DNA from: Trichoderma breve
Lineage: Eukaryota > Ascomycota > Sordariomycetes > Hypocreales > Hypocreaceae
DNA length: 64,000 bases
Reading direction: 5' to 3'
Assembly: GCF_028502605.1 (NCBI RefSeq)
Contig: NW_026611594.1
Span: 265,501-329,500, forward strand
Positions 24,595 through 37,300 of the stretch are shown here, in pieces. Position numbers and translations under genes: made by a program. How positions within the stretch are numbered: position 1 is the first letter of the stretch; the number at the start of each line of letters is the position of its first letter. The notes beneath the pieces were generated by a model that saw nothing but the letters and a program-made list of their open reading frames with translations, did not search any database and was not told the DNA's origin.

Positions 24595-24770
24595 GATTTT
24601 GCTACTGCAACTGCAGCCGCAGCTGCAAAGGCTCTTTTACGCAGATACCCCAAGACAGAGAGTGCGAGATATGAGTGAATTGAAGCATCAAAATTGCATG
24701 AATAAGTTCACCGCATCGCGGGCTTTCAGCAGCCCCACCACACCGTCCTGCATCTCACCACATTTGTTAT
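24595..24770 (+). pseudogene. Relic copy of the 3' end of the PNP-like gene
   Basis: Positions about 24,595-24,680 repeat the last 85 nt of the PNP-like gene (21,032-21,116) with a few substitutions, most at third codon positions. The encoded end is ATATAAAAAKALLRRYPK, against AAATAAAAAKALLHRYPK in the intact gene, and both end with RYE and a stop. The match goes on into the 3' flank as far as the shared CATCTCACCACATTTGT. Nothing of the upstream gene is seen before 24,590. This is the leftover of a second gene copy, not a functional gene. Confidence 0.7.
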
Positions 24771-25362
24771 AGACTGCATATTAGCAGTGTTGGTTCGACG
24801 TGTTGAAGATGTCGAGATGCCAAAAAAGCAAAAAAGAAACAACATACAACAGCCGGTGTTCGCTGATGGTCTCCCACTCAACTACTAATCTGCCGGTTAG
24901 TGGCTTGTCTCTGGGGGAGCAGACGAGACCCCGAATTTTCCACTACCTATGGTCGTATGTGCAAGTTCACGGCTCTATTCAACTTATATACTCGTACGAG
25001 TATCCCCTCTCCTGCAAACCCCTGTCCTAGGTCAACTCTGCCGTGTCTCAGCCGGTTCTATATTCTGCTTCTATTGGTGTAGCCGTGTGAGATATCACTT
25101 TTTTTTAAATTGCTTTGCAGCAGCTGCCTAGTATTAGCGCCAGCATGTAAGCAAGGCTGCATGGTGGCGTCTCTAGAGCCAACAACAAAAAAGCAGTACT
25201 GATATTTTATAAAAGGGGCAAAGAAAACAAAAGAAGAAAGATGTTCTGAGGTACCTGGTTGTAGTAATAAATATCTCCTGCCGCCTTTGTGACACTAATT
25301 ACATAACTGGAGCCAGACAGGTTTTCTTTACCTTGTTTCGTCCAATACCGTTAAATATAATG

Positions 25363-26873
25363 TCTCGTGCTACTCGCCAAAGCCACCACAACAGTAACAG
25401 AATAACAACTCCATTGATAAATAACGTTATAAATAGCGGGTTTGAGAGGGTCAAAGAAGTCTTCTGCTCCTTGGCAATTTCCGAATGTGAACCGAAGCAC
25501 TTGGATCAACTATGGCAAGAGCTGAGAAGATCATATGACGCTGAAGATACTCATAATAGCCAGCCGTTTCCAAATTGGGCCCTCAAAAATCTTCCGCTGG
25601 TATAGATGAAAGCAATGATCAGGCAAGCCTACTACAAAGACCTCGGAGCCCTGGACCATAATGCAGCTACTGTCGCGACGCATTGGAACACCGAACCATG
25701 GAAATTTGTTCTTTTTTTCAACTATATCGAGCAGGCTAGAGCACGACTTTTAAGCAAAATTTCTAAAAAGCGCCCGACCATCACATTCGAACAATTGTAT
25801 GGGGAAGTCCGGCGCAATCGGCTCAAGCGGCTCAGTGCCCCAAAGGTTTCCAATAGGCGTCCAAAGGATCCTAGAGGTCATTTTTACATATCGGATTATA
25901 AAGGCTGCTGTTCGTAAAGTTCATGTCGTTACTAGATTTGCTCAAGCTTATTTAAGTAGTGCAGGAAACTGTCGATGGAGATGGTATTGATGAAGAGATT
26001 GAAGACGAGAGCGAGGTTGAGAACGAGACTGGAGATGAAGACAACGAGAACATTGACCAAGACGAGATTGAGATTGGCCAAGAACCTTATTTCCAACTCA
26101 TCAATGAAAACATCAATATGGGTCATCAAGAAGGCGATAATGTTGATGGTATTAGTACACGAGATGAAGAGTACACGATTGTCAGCGATGATGAAGATGA
26201 TACATCCGCATCTTCCCTTCGGGCAAATATGCCCACACCGGGGACAAATTCTCCAATCGATACCCTCGATGACTCAGAACATAGGACTCCAGTTGGGCCT
26301 ACTAGAGAAGCAAATACAGTGGATGACGGTAGTCTTACAATAACGGATCTTCTTCAGGATGAGGCGCAGAGACAAGATGTGGACCAGACGCCACCGTCAT
26401 CCCCGGACATATATTCTACCGTTCGCTCATTCGTCGATTCAGAAGAACCACAGCTTGAATATGTTGCCAAACAGCTTGAAAATGCTACCAAACGGTTTGA
26501 AAATAGACAAAAACGATTTGAAGACGCGAAATCGATTCTAACTGGTCTTGCTGAGTTAGAAAGGGAAGATGCAGTCAAAACAAACAATATTAAAGAGATT
26601 GATGACAATCTTAGCAATAGAAAAGCTGAATGGGATAATTCTCAACCTACTCCAACATCTATTGGAGACACATCTCTCGAAGAGTATATGTCTAGAGCAA
26701 AGTCATTCTTTTTGGGCGTGGAAGAAGGGAAAACAAAGCGTCAGGCAGAGGAGAGTGGGCTTGCGGAAAACAAAAATAAGAGAGCGAAACTGAAGGCTGA
26801 GTTCAAAGAGCTCCAGGCTACTGCAGCAAACAGAGAGCCCTCTTTACCGATACGCTCTCTGGAATCATTTTAA
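25363..26873 (+). pseudogene. Coiled-coil protein gene with an in-frame stop
   Basis: The frame from the ATG at 25363 (MSRATRQSHHNSN) is open for 80 codons, meets TAG at 25,603-25,605, then goes on in the same frame (MKAMIRQAYYKDLGAL ... EQLYGEVRRNRLKRL) to about 25,915. A second block in another frame, about 25,960-26,873, encodes an acidic stretch (DEEIEDESEVENETGDEDN) and a long heptad-rich helix (KQLENATKRFENRQKRFED), ending in a basic tail. An intron around 25,875-25,960 would join them; the donor is uncertain. No family recognised. The stop may be real (a pseudogene or a short protein) or a sequencing error. The translation on both sides has protein-like composition, which argues for one original gene. 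Confidence 0.45.
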
Positions 26874-27724
26874 GAAGCTTCACCTAGGCTTCTAACGCTT
26901 ATGGAATCATTTTTCTTTCACATGGTTTTATTGATGCTTAGTTATGAACGGCATGTCTAGAAAGTTATGCTATTGTGTGTATAGACTTTTGTCATTCCGT
27001 GGTTTGCTTGTTCAGGGAGAGCGGTAATGATTGAGATTTCAAGTAGGGCAATTTTCTGTATTTATATTAAAGCGCATCATCGCAAGTTCAGCTATTTCCT
27101 TTATTAATTAAATTGTATTTTTATTACCCGTTCCTGCGCCGATTTTCGCATCCGCAGAAATAAGGCTGACCGTTGAATGATGCGCCAAGAAGCTGGTTGA
27201 GAATAGGGTATGCCTGTGCCTCAACATACACTGTTTTGTATTGAGATAAGCTAATGAACCGGCACAGTGGCTATCATAGTCTACGTTTTTATGATCCAGT
27301 CTTCTCCGTATACAATACATATCAATAGAAACAACCACCTCATGGGGATATAGGAGATCAGACAACCACAGGTATATTATAGAAGATACTATAAGTGGCA
27401 CAGCTGTCGATACTATTCAAAACTATAGTTGTGATCCAATTACTTTTATATTTTATATACAATGCTAAATATGTACCTAATTTAGTAGGGCTGACGGGTA
27501 ACCCTTGCACGAATACTCCGTAACAGAGTGGGTTACACAATGCTACCTGAATACCTATTTCAGTAGGGCTGAGGGGAAACCTTATCAAATAAAAGGTTAT
27601 GAAACAAAATGAGTCATAATCAACTCTACCAACACTCGTCCAAAGCGGTGACTGTTGGCAGTTGTTAAATGGTAACCCAAGGTTAAGAACCCTTACTTGC
27701 CCGTCAAATCCTTTCCACTAACCA
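26874..27724. other. AT-rich intergenic region with an imperfect direct repeat
   Basis: No coding signal. Two diverged copies of a about 42-bp unit containing CAGTAGGGCTGA/TTAGTAGGGCTGA lie at about 27,464-27,506 and 27,542-27,583. The region is AT-rich and may hold decayed repeat DNA. Confidence 0.35.
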
Positions 27725-28323
27725 TTAAACAAAGTAGTAGATAGAGTGGCACTGGCCACTTCCTCGGAAGAACATGGTGTGCTTGTCGTCCTTGAAACCC
27801 GCGTAGGCACGGAACTGGTTGCCACCATCGCTACATCACATTACATTAGTCTGAGAGCTTAACCGCGCCGGAGAGTTTTGCAAGACTTACCCAACGTGGA
27901 CAAAGTTTGGCTGCGACTGCGCATCGCTGTTGACAAACCAAGAGAATCGAGCGCCAGAAGAGAATGTGCAGGCCTGAGCTTGTCCCTCCCATGTGAACCA
28001 GAAGTTGACTCCCATCGTGCAGATGTTGTCACCAGAGGGCGAGAAGTTGCAGTTGCTGTCATTCTCGCAGAACTAACATAGCAATATGGTTATTTAGAAA
28101 CCCTCAACAAGAGCTAGGTGATTGTGGGTTGTGAACTTACAACAACGTGGGAGCTGGGGGGCACAATGGTACCCTCGCCTCCAAAGCCATCACAGTTCAC
28201 AAGGTGAACACCTGAGCCATCACCACGCTTAAGGAGCTCATTGATGCTTCCCTCTGCCGCGTCAGCGACAGGAGCGGCAGCTGCGAGCCCGAGGAGAGGT
28301 GCGAGAAGAGCGAAGAAAAGCAT
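27725..28323 (-). CDS. Small secreted protein with six cysteines
   Basis: Three exons, 28323-28141, 28072-27891 and 27830-27725, encode 156 residues; both introns (68 and 60 nt) keep frame. The signal peptide is clear (MLFFALLAPLLGLAAAAPVA), followed by a short propeptide ending in Lys32-Arg33, a likely Kex2 site (INELLKRGDG). The mature part of about 120 residues has six Cys (44, 63, 69, 79, 96, 149), which can form three disulfides, and aromatic-rich strands (GVNFWFTWEG, ARFSWFVN). I do not recognise the family. The form is that of a secreted effector or antimicrobial-type protein; this role is inference. Confidence 0.75.
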
Positions 28324-29592
28324 TGTGAATCTGTTTGTCCAAACTAGGGAACTCTTTGTGTTGGAAGACTGAGTTGATTGGTTGAGTTGTGGAATAGAGT
28401 TCTCGGATCGTCGCAAAAGTGGAAGGAACTTGAGACTCTTTATAGAAATGATTGTCGCTGTGATGGGTTGATGGGTTTATTGATGGAAAAAAAACTTACA
28501 GCCTTATGGCTTGTGATACCCAACTTTCACGGCTTGACTCGCTCGAATTACCCAGTTTGATAGCCGAGCCCATATGAAGCTATAACATTCGCAGCTACAT
28601 AAATAAGCTGACCTTTTGATAGCGCTTACGGCCCACTATAGTCCCTGCAGGTATGGGAGCACAAGTGCGGTGTAGTGTCAATTGTAATTGGATATTTACG
28701 AGTATAAGGTATGTAGCCTATGTATATCAACTTATAGAAGGGTTTCGCTATGCTTAACTTTATACTTAGCGCGATAGTCAACTCCTAACAGAGGATAAGG
28801 TATAGAAGTGCAATGTCCACTGTTCGGAGCAGCACAAACCGCGGCATCAACTGGTCATACTATTGTTCTCAATAATTATCTAAGTAATTAACCCAAGGCG
28901 AACAAGTCCTCAATATTAGAAATCGCCCAGACCATGTAACTACCCCATTGGTAAAGCAAGTTAGTAAGGAACACAAGGCTTACGTTCTACGCGGGTCGAT
29001 GGTTTATGACCTTCCTAGATTGTCTATGTGCTTGAATTGACTAAGTCCAACGTTGCCGCATCCGGGAGGTTATAAAGAAGCTGCGGTCGGCTGTCAAATA
29101 ACGCTCTAGATTAATACGCAGCAACTATTTTTAAAGCACGCCGAGATTTGTAAAAGGATTGGATAGGGGTGCTCTGGACATGGCTACCAAATAGTACACT
29201 TATATGTTCTCTGCATATATTAAACAACACACTAGCATACAGAAGCTGACCAATGCGGAGACAAAGTGTTACTATTGGTGGGATTATTAACAATAAATCA
29301 TCACTCAAAAATGATCTATATCTTGTGACGTCGCTCGCTGGCCTACCTCGTATACTGTAAGGCTGTACTGTACTGTACTCTGAGACATTGGGTAAGGTTC
29401 TCGTATAAGTCGTATTGTGGCTCATTGACATATCTACGTCTGGCAGTGCTCATTCGTATTTCGTCGCACTGAAGAGCCGTTGGGGTACTGGGTTATCAAC
29501 GGATTGGCGGACTACAAGATATGGAAGATGGCGGGCGGCGACAGACGGCCGCGCATATGTTGGTGTGCTCGTGTACTGCATTTATACGGTCC
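28324..29592. other. Intergenic region, no gene seen
   Basis: About 1.27 kb. It contains the promoter of the small secreted protein gene (minus strand). There are short frames only, and a few GTACT repeats near 29,365. Confidence 0.45.
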
Positions 29593-32500
29593 TTAGCCGG
29601 CTTTAAATTTTGGAAAATGCCGAGCCACATTACGATCCAAAATTTTGATGCCGACGGGTTTCACCAGATATTCATCAGCGCCAACGTCCTCTGCAGTCGT
29701 TTTGTCTGTCGGGCTGTCTTGGCCGGTCACGATAAACATGATACTTTGTCCCCATTTGTTCTGTTTCTCCAGCTGGCGTATCTGTTGGGTGGCTTTGAAT
29801 CCATCGCAGACTGGCATTTGGAGATCCATGAAGATTAGGTGGATCCCTGCTCCCTTGCCGGCGGTGGCCAGGGATTGTTGCCGGGAAAATATCTCCACAG
29901 CTTGCAGGCCGTCAGTTGCACAGTGGTAAGGGAGTCCCCGTTTGGTGCAATACATCTGCAAAATGCGGAGATTGATGACATTGTCATCAACGAGTAGTGC
30001 CGTAGGCGTGGAGATTGTGAGCGCGGTGGGGATTGAAGTATCATAATTTATATCCTCGGGAGGCGTTATTAAGCCAGTTTCGGCCGCGTTACCTGCCGTT
30101 GGCTGAGCCGCCTGTTCATTTGGACCGGTTGAGGGCTTGTCCTCATTCTCTGTGCTCAGATCTGTGATTATTTCCAAGGGATTGATCGAGGAATCGGCCG
30201 GTCCAGGCGTACATGCATTTGAGGTTTTCATATTTGAAAGATATTTGTCTGCCTCTTCGAGCGCTGAGCTTATCGTGGAAGGTAAAAAGGGGGCGCTGAT
30301 ATATATTATGTTCCTAGATGTCTGATCCAGGAAGCATTTCCCTTCTGAGGCCGGCACAAGACAGAGAGCAACGTATCCTGATGGGATCTGGGACATGTTT
30401 GAGCGATGCTTCCTCAAGTCTGACACAAAATCAAAAATGGCAAAGGAGTCATCCAGGCTGTCCGAGGATTTAAAGCCATGCCAGGCCAGGAAACGAGTGA
30501 AGTGGTCGAACAACATTGTGTTATCTGAGCCCGTCACCATGTTGTAAAATTTGGAGGGTAAAGTATTGAATTTCTGGGCAAGGGGTTGTGATGAAAGTGG
30601 TACGCGGGCACAATCCATCTCCTGGAATGTGGCTTTGAAGTGTGACCCCCGGTTGACCTCTGATGATACCAAGCTGACAGACCCGTGGAGCAGTGTTGCC
30701 AGCCTAGATGCGATGGTCAGGCCGAGTCCAGCACCCAGTGAATGCATTTCGACCTTTTCATAAGGCTCGAATATGCGTTCATGGTGGTCAGGATGAATGC
30801 CACGGCCAGTGTCCTCGACATCAACGATTAGTTGTTGGTGATCCGACTGTATCGATGTGGTTACCGTTATAATGCCTTTTGGAGTATTTTGAATGGCATT
30901 AATGATGATTGGTACCAAGCTATCACGAAGGAGGCCGAGGTCGGTCCGAAAGTTGATGCAATCCAGCGATGGGTCGTGGTGAAAGAAAACAGAGGCCTTA
31001 TAACGAGTATCGTCTGAAGTTGTTTTGCGAAGCTCATTTCCCATCTCCATCTCAAGATCGTTAATAGTGTGTTCAGCATAGTGTCGATTCGTCATCGCGA
31101 TGTCGGCCCATCGATTTAGAGTAATCATGTTGTTGACTATCGACATCAGATCTCGTCCTGCCGATTTGATGGTATCCAGATAGACGGTGGATTCTAAAAG
31201 TTTGGCCGTCAAATCTATGGCCGGCAATGATGTCGCATCCTTACTTTCACGCTGTTTCCGCAACAAAAGCTCTTCGGCCAGCAGGTCTACAGAACCGAGT
31301 ATGCCATGAATTGGGGTTCGTAGCTGGTGAGAAATTCCGCGAAGAAACTTTTCTTTCGCTCTCATTACTTCCGTTAGGAGGCGCTTGTGCCATACCTGAG
31401 AGAGCATGGTTGCACAAGTATAAACAAACCAGGAATCAACATCATCAAACACCAGTCGAAAGTCTTTGGAAGCTACAACAAGCGAAGAAGGTCCCGCTAG
31501 GGTGTCGCATGGTGCAACAATGGCACGCACTACCCTGGTTGACGGGAAAGCCTTTTGGTTCGAGTTATTAATGAAATCGTCCAGGTAGTCTGTGTCCTCC
31601 CACAAACCACCCTCAAAGTCGGCCAAGGGTATAGGGTCATGATCTTCGATTTCGACACGGGCCTCCTTGGATGATTGTACATTTACTGCCGCATCTGGAT
31701 ACGTAGCCCTTAGTATCCGTAAAATTGGCTCTTCTGAAGATGTTTTGTCTGCTTCAGCTTGTGCGGATGAGATAAGTTCCGACATTCGGCGCCGGTCTCG
31801 CTGACGCCTTGCTCTCGCACATTGGACGATATCGGCGACGACCCAGTCGGCCAAGCGAGCGAGCGTTTGTTGTTGAGATTTGGTCAAAGGCTCCTGTTTT
31901 GTTCTTGAAGTGACACAAAGTGATCCAAGGCTAACGCAGTCTCCCGACTCATTTTGCAAGCGGAGTGGAGCTCCAGCGTATGCCCGTAGCCCACCAGACT
32001 CAACGTACGGTGAGTTTCTAAATCTCCAGTCTTCCATCATGTTTGGTAACAGAAAAACATTCTATCAAGGGTTAGTAAAACTCGACACACAGGACATGGC
32101 CATTCACGTACGCCGGGAGGCTGGGTAACGGTGTGTGCACACAAGGTCTCTCCACGTGGAAGAATGGCCAGAGGAAGCCCGATAGATGCCAGGCGAATGT
32201 AGTAATTGACATCGAGAATGCCAATGACGACGAACTCCCACCCAGTCGATTCCTGCGCCAAATGTGCCTTTTCCTGAAGTCCAGAAAGGAACTCGGTCTC
32301 GCTGAGGATATCGCGAGTGTAGTACCAAAGCATGGACGACCTCAATCTCTCATTCTCGGCTAGAAAGGCGCGCAGATATTTATCGGGGATGCACATGGGC
32401 TCGTCAGGGATTGACGATGCTGCAAATTCGTCCACCTTCGGAGGATAGAAGCATTTGTCTACTTCCGGGGTCCACGCTCCGATTGGCCTGTCCACATTGT

Positions 32501-32630
32501 CCGGATCGAAGACAGGCCAGACGGTCCGCGGGCGAGCCGGCGGGAGTCCATGTCTCGATGTTAGAATGGCGGCGTCTGCCTTTGGGAAGAACGGCTTCGG
32601 CCGCCCAGTATTACCAGAGGCCGTCGCCAT
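29593..32630 (-). CDS. Hybrid histidine kinase with GAF-like sensor and receiver domain
   Basis: Two exons, 32630-32112 and 32061-29593, encode 995 residues; the 50-nt intron (GTACGTG ... TTGATAG) keeps frame. The N-terminal about 280 residues form a GAF-like input region (LILPRGETLCAHTV type segment, GLRAYAGAPL). HisKA follows with FLRGISHQLRTPIHG, phospho-acceptor His about 418. The HATPase part has the N box (IINAIQNTPKG), G1 (VEDTGRGI) and G2 (LGAGLGLTIASRLA). The C-terminal receiver has LLVDDN, IFMDLQMPVCDG (phospho-acceptor Asp about 919) and YLVKP (Lys about 974). No membrane helix, so it is a cytosolic sensor of the fungal multistep phosphorelay, acting through an HPt protein encoded elsewhere. 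The GAF identification is moderate; the rest is firm. Confidence 0.9.
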
Positions 32631-34368
32631 GGGTGTATCCGTGGAAACGCGGTCCCAGCTAAGGGGCCTATTGTCGTCCTCACAGCATCGCCAATGGATG
32701 ATGAATGCTTGGTCCTAGTGAGTAGAAACCTGTGCCTTGGAAGTTCTGTTGTTCTCGCAGGCCGTGTCCACGTGACGAGTCAACGCCCGCCCCGGAGCTT
32801 TTTGTCCTGACGATGTAGTGGGATCGAGATTTGCGCCGTAAATGTCGATGGTCGCGGCATTAGTTTGTCGACTACTAAGCAAGTTATGCATTGAAGACGG
32901 TCCCGATCATAGCCTAGCGCTTCTATGTGAGATGGGGCTTCGACCAAAGGAGGAATCTTCAACAACTTGCATAAACGGGGATACCCCGGATAAAATTCTT
33001 GAAACGATCAAGTTTTCAGAGGGAGATACTCGTTAATAAGCCTACCCCTTTGGAATGGCGAGTCCAGTGAGCTTGACAAAAGCACAGCTTATGCCTTTAA
33101 ATGCTTGGCCGACTGATGTCTTGATGAATATTTCTTAATAGGGTTTCATATGCACAGACGTACATGACTCTTTAACCTTCCAAAGGGATCAGAAGGATGC
33201 GTAACCTACACTACTTTGGCAGTCTGTAAGCGGTCAATGTAGCTCTCTTCGAATTCGAACTGGACATCTCGTGTGGATCCAAAACGGAGACGCAGTATAT
33301 AATAATAGAAGCCGTTGAACTTAAAACCCCGAAGGTTCCGCTACCATGGTTCATATGCACGTGCTCGCTCTTGCCTAACTCTATTCCCACTACCCGCTCC
33401 GAGAAGCAACCACACAGCCAACCAACCCGTATACCAACTTCATTTTAGATGATTCTCTATATTGTTGAGTGATTCAAGAAGCATTCTTTTGCAGAAATGC
33501 TCTTAAAACACTGAGATGGCGTTCTATTATATAATATGTAACCAAGAGCTGGTGACAACATGATCCTGCGCTTGATCAAGGCGTGTAAATGCTGATAGTG
33601 TTATATACTATCCATCCTTTACCAACAACTGGTTTCATATGGAGAAACTTTTGGCTTTGCTTAGTTAGTGTCTGTGTTCTAACGGGTGTTAGAAGGGTTG
33701 AACAATTCACAACAAGCACGCTGCGTTATAACGCATTGATCTTCAGAAGACTCGTCGAGGAGACAGCCAAAGACTTGGGTTAATGGTATAAACTTTAAAT
33801 AGCTGAGAGAAGTAGTTTCTGCGGTTGGAGCATTCTGTGATATATCAATGGTAAAATCGATGTCAGCAACGGGTACTTTGCATTGTCTGGGGGATCGGGA
33901 GCCAAGGAATTCTTCAGGAGACTTCTCCGATCGACTTGACGAACAAAAAGAGAGTCGGTTCATAATTCAAGTGTCTTCCCCAGCGCAAGAAGAGGTCCGC
34001 TAGCATGTGGATGTCTCCTGGCCAGATGATGATGGGCTAATGAAATCTCATAGCCAGATGATGATGGGTTAATGAAGCTTATGTTTCCAAAAGTAACATG
34101 ATTTCTTGGGCAGGTCAAGACTGGCTTAAAATTTTAATAGAAGAATTTATGATTGAAATAGATGATGCTTATCCCTTTTTTCACTGCTATGTCAAGCATG
34201 CCAAGAACAAATTTGATACACAAATCAGCACTGATTGTGGTATGAGGAGTATAATTAGAGTAACGAATACATGAGATGAGTAGGAGAATTTATCATGTCA
34301 CGTTAAATAGGATATTCTGAAACGTTAATCAAATTGAAAAAAAAAAAGAAATACCCTTCGTTACATCG
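32631..34368. other. Long intergenic region, no gene seen
   Basis: About 1.7 kb between the histidine kinase promoter and the 3' end of the ankyrin gene. Short frames exist, for example 33,963-33,679 on the minus strand, but none has recognisable motifs. A 24-bp unit GCCAGATGATGATGGG(C/T)TAA... is repeated at 34,021 and 34,053. Confidence 0.4.
34021..34076. repeat. Short tandem duplication, 32-bp period
   Basis: GCCAGATGATGATGGG followed by (C/T)TAATGAA occurs at 34,021-34,044 and 34,053-34,076, differing by one base. Likely a simple local duplication. Confidence 0.6.
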
Positions 34369-37300
34369 TCATGAGTTCGAAGCTCTTCTTCTTCCGCCTT
34401 GCTTACCCAATTCCACTTCCCAAAACTTTCTATATCTTTCTACTGCTCTTCGGCCGTCCTCCTTGAAAAAAATCTGAAGCCAGTCCTCGTCAGGCTGCTC
34501 TTGCAGATGGCAATCAGGTGTAGCGCCAGCCTCAAGCAGAATTTTGACAATGTTCCAATGACCACTGATGATAGCCCCGTTCAAGGCGGTGTGGTATTTT
34601 CCACCGCGTGCATTAATGCTAGCGTTTCTGTCTAGCAACATCCTTACTGATAGGGCCTGGCCCGAATAGGCGGCGGCCTGGAGAGCTGTATGGAACGTTC
34701 CGCCTTGTGCATTGACATCAATGTTCGGACATTGTTCAAGAAGATACTCTGTTCTCCTGGATGAAATGCTGATATCCGTACAATTCATGCAATCTATGAT
34801 GAAATCTGCATGTACATCTTCGTGCTTGATCGCACACGCTATGTGCAGCGCAGAGCCTAATCGCTCGTTTACGATGTTTGGATTCATATGGTGCTTGAGT
34901 AGCACACTGATCCCTTCATGCCATTTTGAGCCTGTTTGTTTCTCCTTCATCATAGCGTGTAGGGCAGTGCCATACTCTGCGTGCTCATGATTGATGTCCA
35001 TGCCGTGAGAAAGGAGAAGTTCAAGTACAGCGGTGACGCATCTGTGAGTGGCTATACGACGGATGACCGAATACCACGCGGCGCAGTCTTGGAGATGGAA
35101 CTTTGCGCCGTGGTTGAGCAGCAACTCCACCGCTTCATAGTAGTCACAACTGCACGCAGCTGAGAGCGCCGTTCCATGCTTGCCGCCTTGTGCATTTACA
35201 TCAGCGCCGCAATCCAACAGCCATCGTATTATTTGGGTGTTTCCCTCATCAAAATGTGACTGGCACGCAGCGATGAGTGCCGTTCCATACTCCTCACTTT
35301 GTGCATTCACGTCGGCGCCATGATCCAGCAGCAACCGCACACACTTTTCGCCCCAGTCACGTGTACAGGCAGCTATGAGTGCCGTCCCATACTTTCCGCC
35401 TTTGGCATTGACATCTAGGCAGTGTTTGAGGAGAGAGCGGAACGTTTCAGCTTCTTGGGGAAAGCGGTGAAAAAAGGCCTGTAGCGCAGATCCATACTCT
35501 CCGCCTTGATAGTTGATGTTGGCGCCTTTATCCATAAGGAGGTTGAAAATTGGTAAGGAGTCTTGTCGAGCAGCAGCAGCCAGTATTGGCGTGCCGAATC
35601 GACCACCTTCAGCGTTGACATCGGCACCTCGGTCAACTAGCAAGCGCACTGCCTCAATGGTCCCCTCGTAGCAAGCGACATGCAGCGGAGTGCCCCAGTT
35701 GTCATTACCTTTTTGGTCGACTTTGGCACCATTATCAAGGAGCAACTTCATCAACTCGACCTTTTCCTCGGAGAATCGCGACGCTGCCGCTGCGTGAAGA
35801 GCTGAGCCCCAGTGCCCTCCTTGAGCATTCACATCAGCGCCGTGCTCAATAAGAAGCTGAACGGCTTTTATTGGGAACTCCATTTCACCTAGGGAGATAA
35901 TATTGCACGCAGCTTGTAGCGCTGTGGCGTACTCTCCACCACGAATGTTGGGATCTGCGCCGCAGTCCAAGAGCTTCTCGACGTAGTAAAGTTTGTGGGG
36001 TTCATATCTGTTGTTATGTTCTTCTGCTCTCAAGCATGCTACCTGGAGCGGCGTGCCGAGTTTCTCACTCAGCGCATTTATGTCAGCGCCTCTTTCCAAC
36101 AACAGATCGAAATGTGCATAATGCCAATCGGCTATTGCCTTGTGTAGTGCGGTCCCACGCTGTGTATCCTGTATATCAATATTCATCCCATGGTCGAGAA
36201 GATACTTCAAACATTGTGTGTCCCATCTAGAAATACACACAAATAATGGCGGTTGAGAGTTGACATCGGCCCCTTTGCTGACAAAAAGCTCCAGAATATT
36301 CATGTGTCCACCGCGCACGGCCGCATGTACTGCTGAATCCCATCTGCCGCAATGCGCATTGATGTTGGCGCCCTTTACCAGAAATAATTGCACAATATCC
36401 AAGTGACCTCCATAGGTCGCATAACAGAGTCCAAAATCCAAATCTTCTTGCGTAATATACTCATTCGCACAATGTTTCTCAGCGATCATTACCTCGGTTA
36501 ACTGGCGGAAGCCGCTGTAAGCAGTGTAACAATGTGGCTTCTTCAACATATATTTGAAATCAGGCTTGCTGGCTCTTGTTACTCGGCCGGTTGAATGAAG
36601 CCATAGCCTTGCTTGGCTTTCTTGGCTGGCATGAGTGAGCAATAACAATAGGCTTAGGCTATGGTCGGCAAGTGCAAATACAGCGCTGAATATGACTTTA
36701 GCTGACCACTGCGCAAGGGGTATTTCTTCGAGATGCATCGCCCAATACTTAATTGCGTAGTCTGTTAAAGGATAGGTCACTTGCAAATCAGATATGGTTG
36801 GTTCAGTGCTTCTCTCGACTGTAGTGTTCAGGTGCGTAAGATACGCGAGACACGAACGCGCGATATAGATATAGGCGTCCGTTTCCGTAAACAAGAAGAC
36901 GGAGGTAGGCCTTTCTTCTATTCTATTAGAAGTCAAATATTCTTTGATGGAAAAGTGAACAAGGCGGACTCTTTCATTGTTGCGGCCCCAATCTTCTTCA
37001 ACGACAATCAAGCCAGAAAAATTTCAAGAATTCGGTCATAAGTTGCATCAAGCCCGATTGGAAGATCTAGGAGTGCTGCGTGGATCTCTGGTACAGACGA
37101 AAGCTCTTGTAGTACTTCAAGTTGGAAGCATACATATTGAAACCTTAACGCAAAGCTATTGTTAGCAACACTTCACTGATTAGTATGGACGAACATCTTC
37201 CGACTCACATGCTATCCGCCTTCTGAATAGTGTGACTGCTTCACCTCCTCCTTTATATCAATTGACCAATCCTGGAAATTATTCGTCGCTAGTGTTGAGA

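Noticed and set aside
24985..25005. CTCGTACGAG palindrome
   Set aside because: Ten-base palindrome, expected by chance in 64 kb.
29365..29385. GTACT repeat near 29,370
   Set aside because: Only about three units; too short to be meaningful.
33679..33963. 94-codon minus-strand frame
   Set aside because: Ser-rich composition, no recognisable motif, no splice-linked exons.
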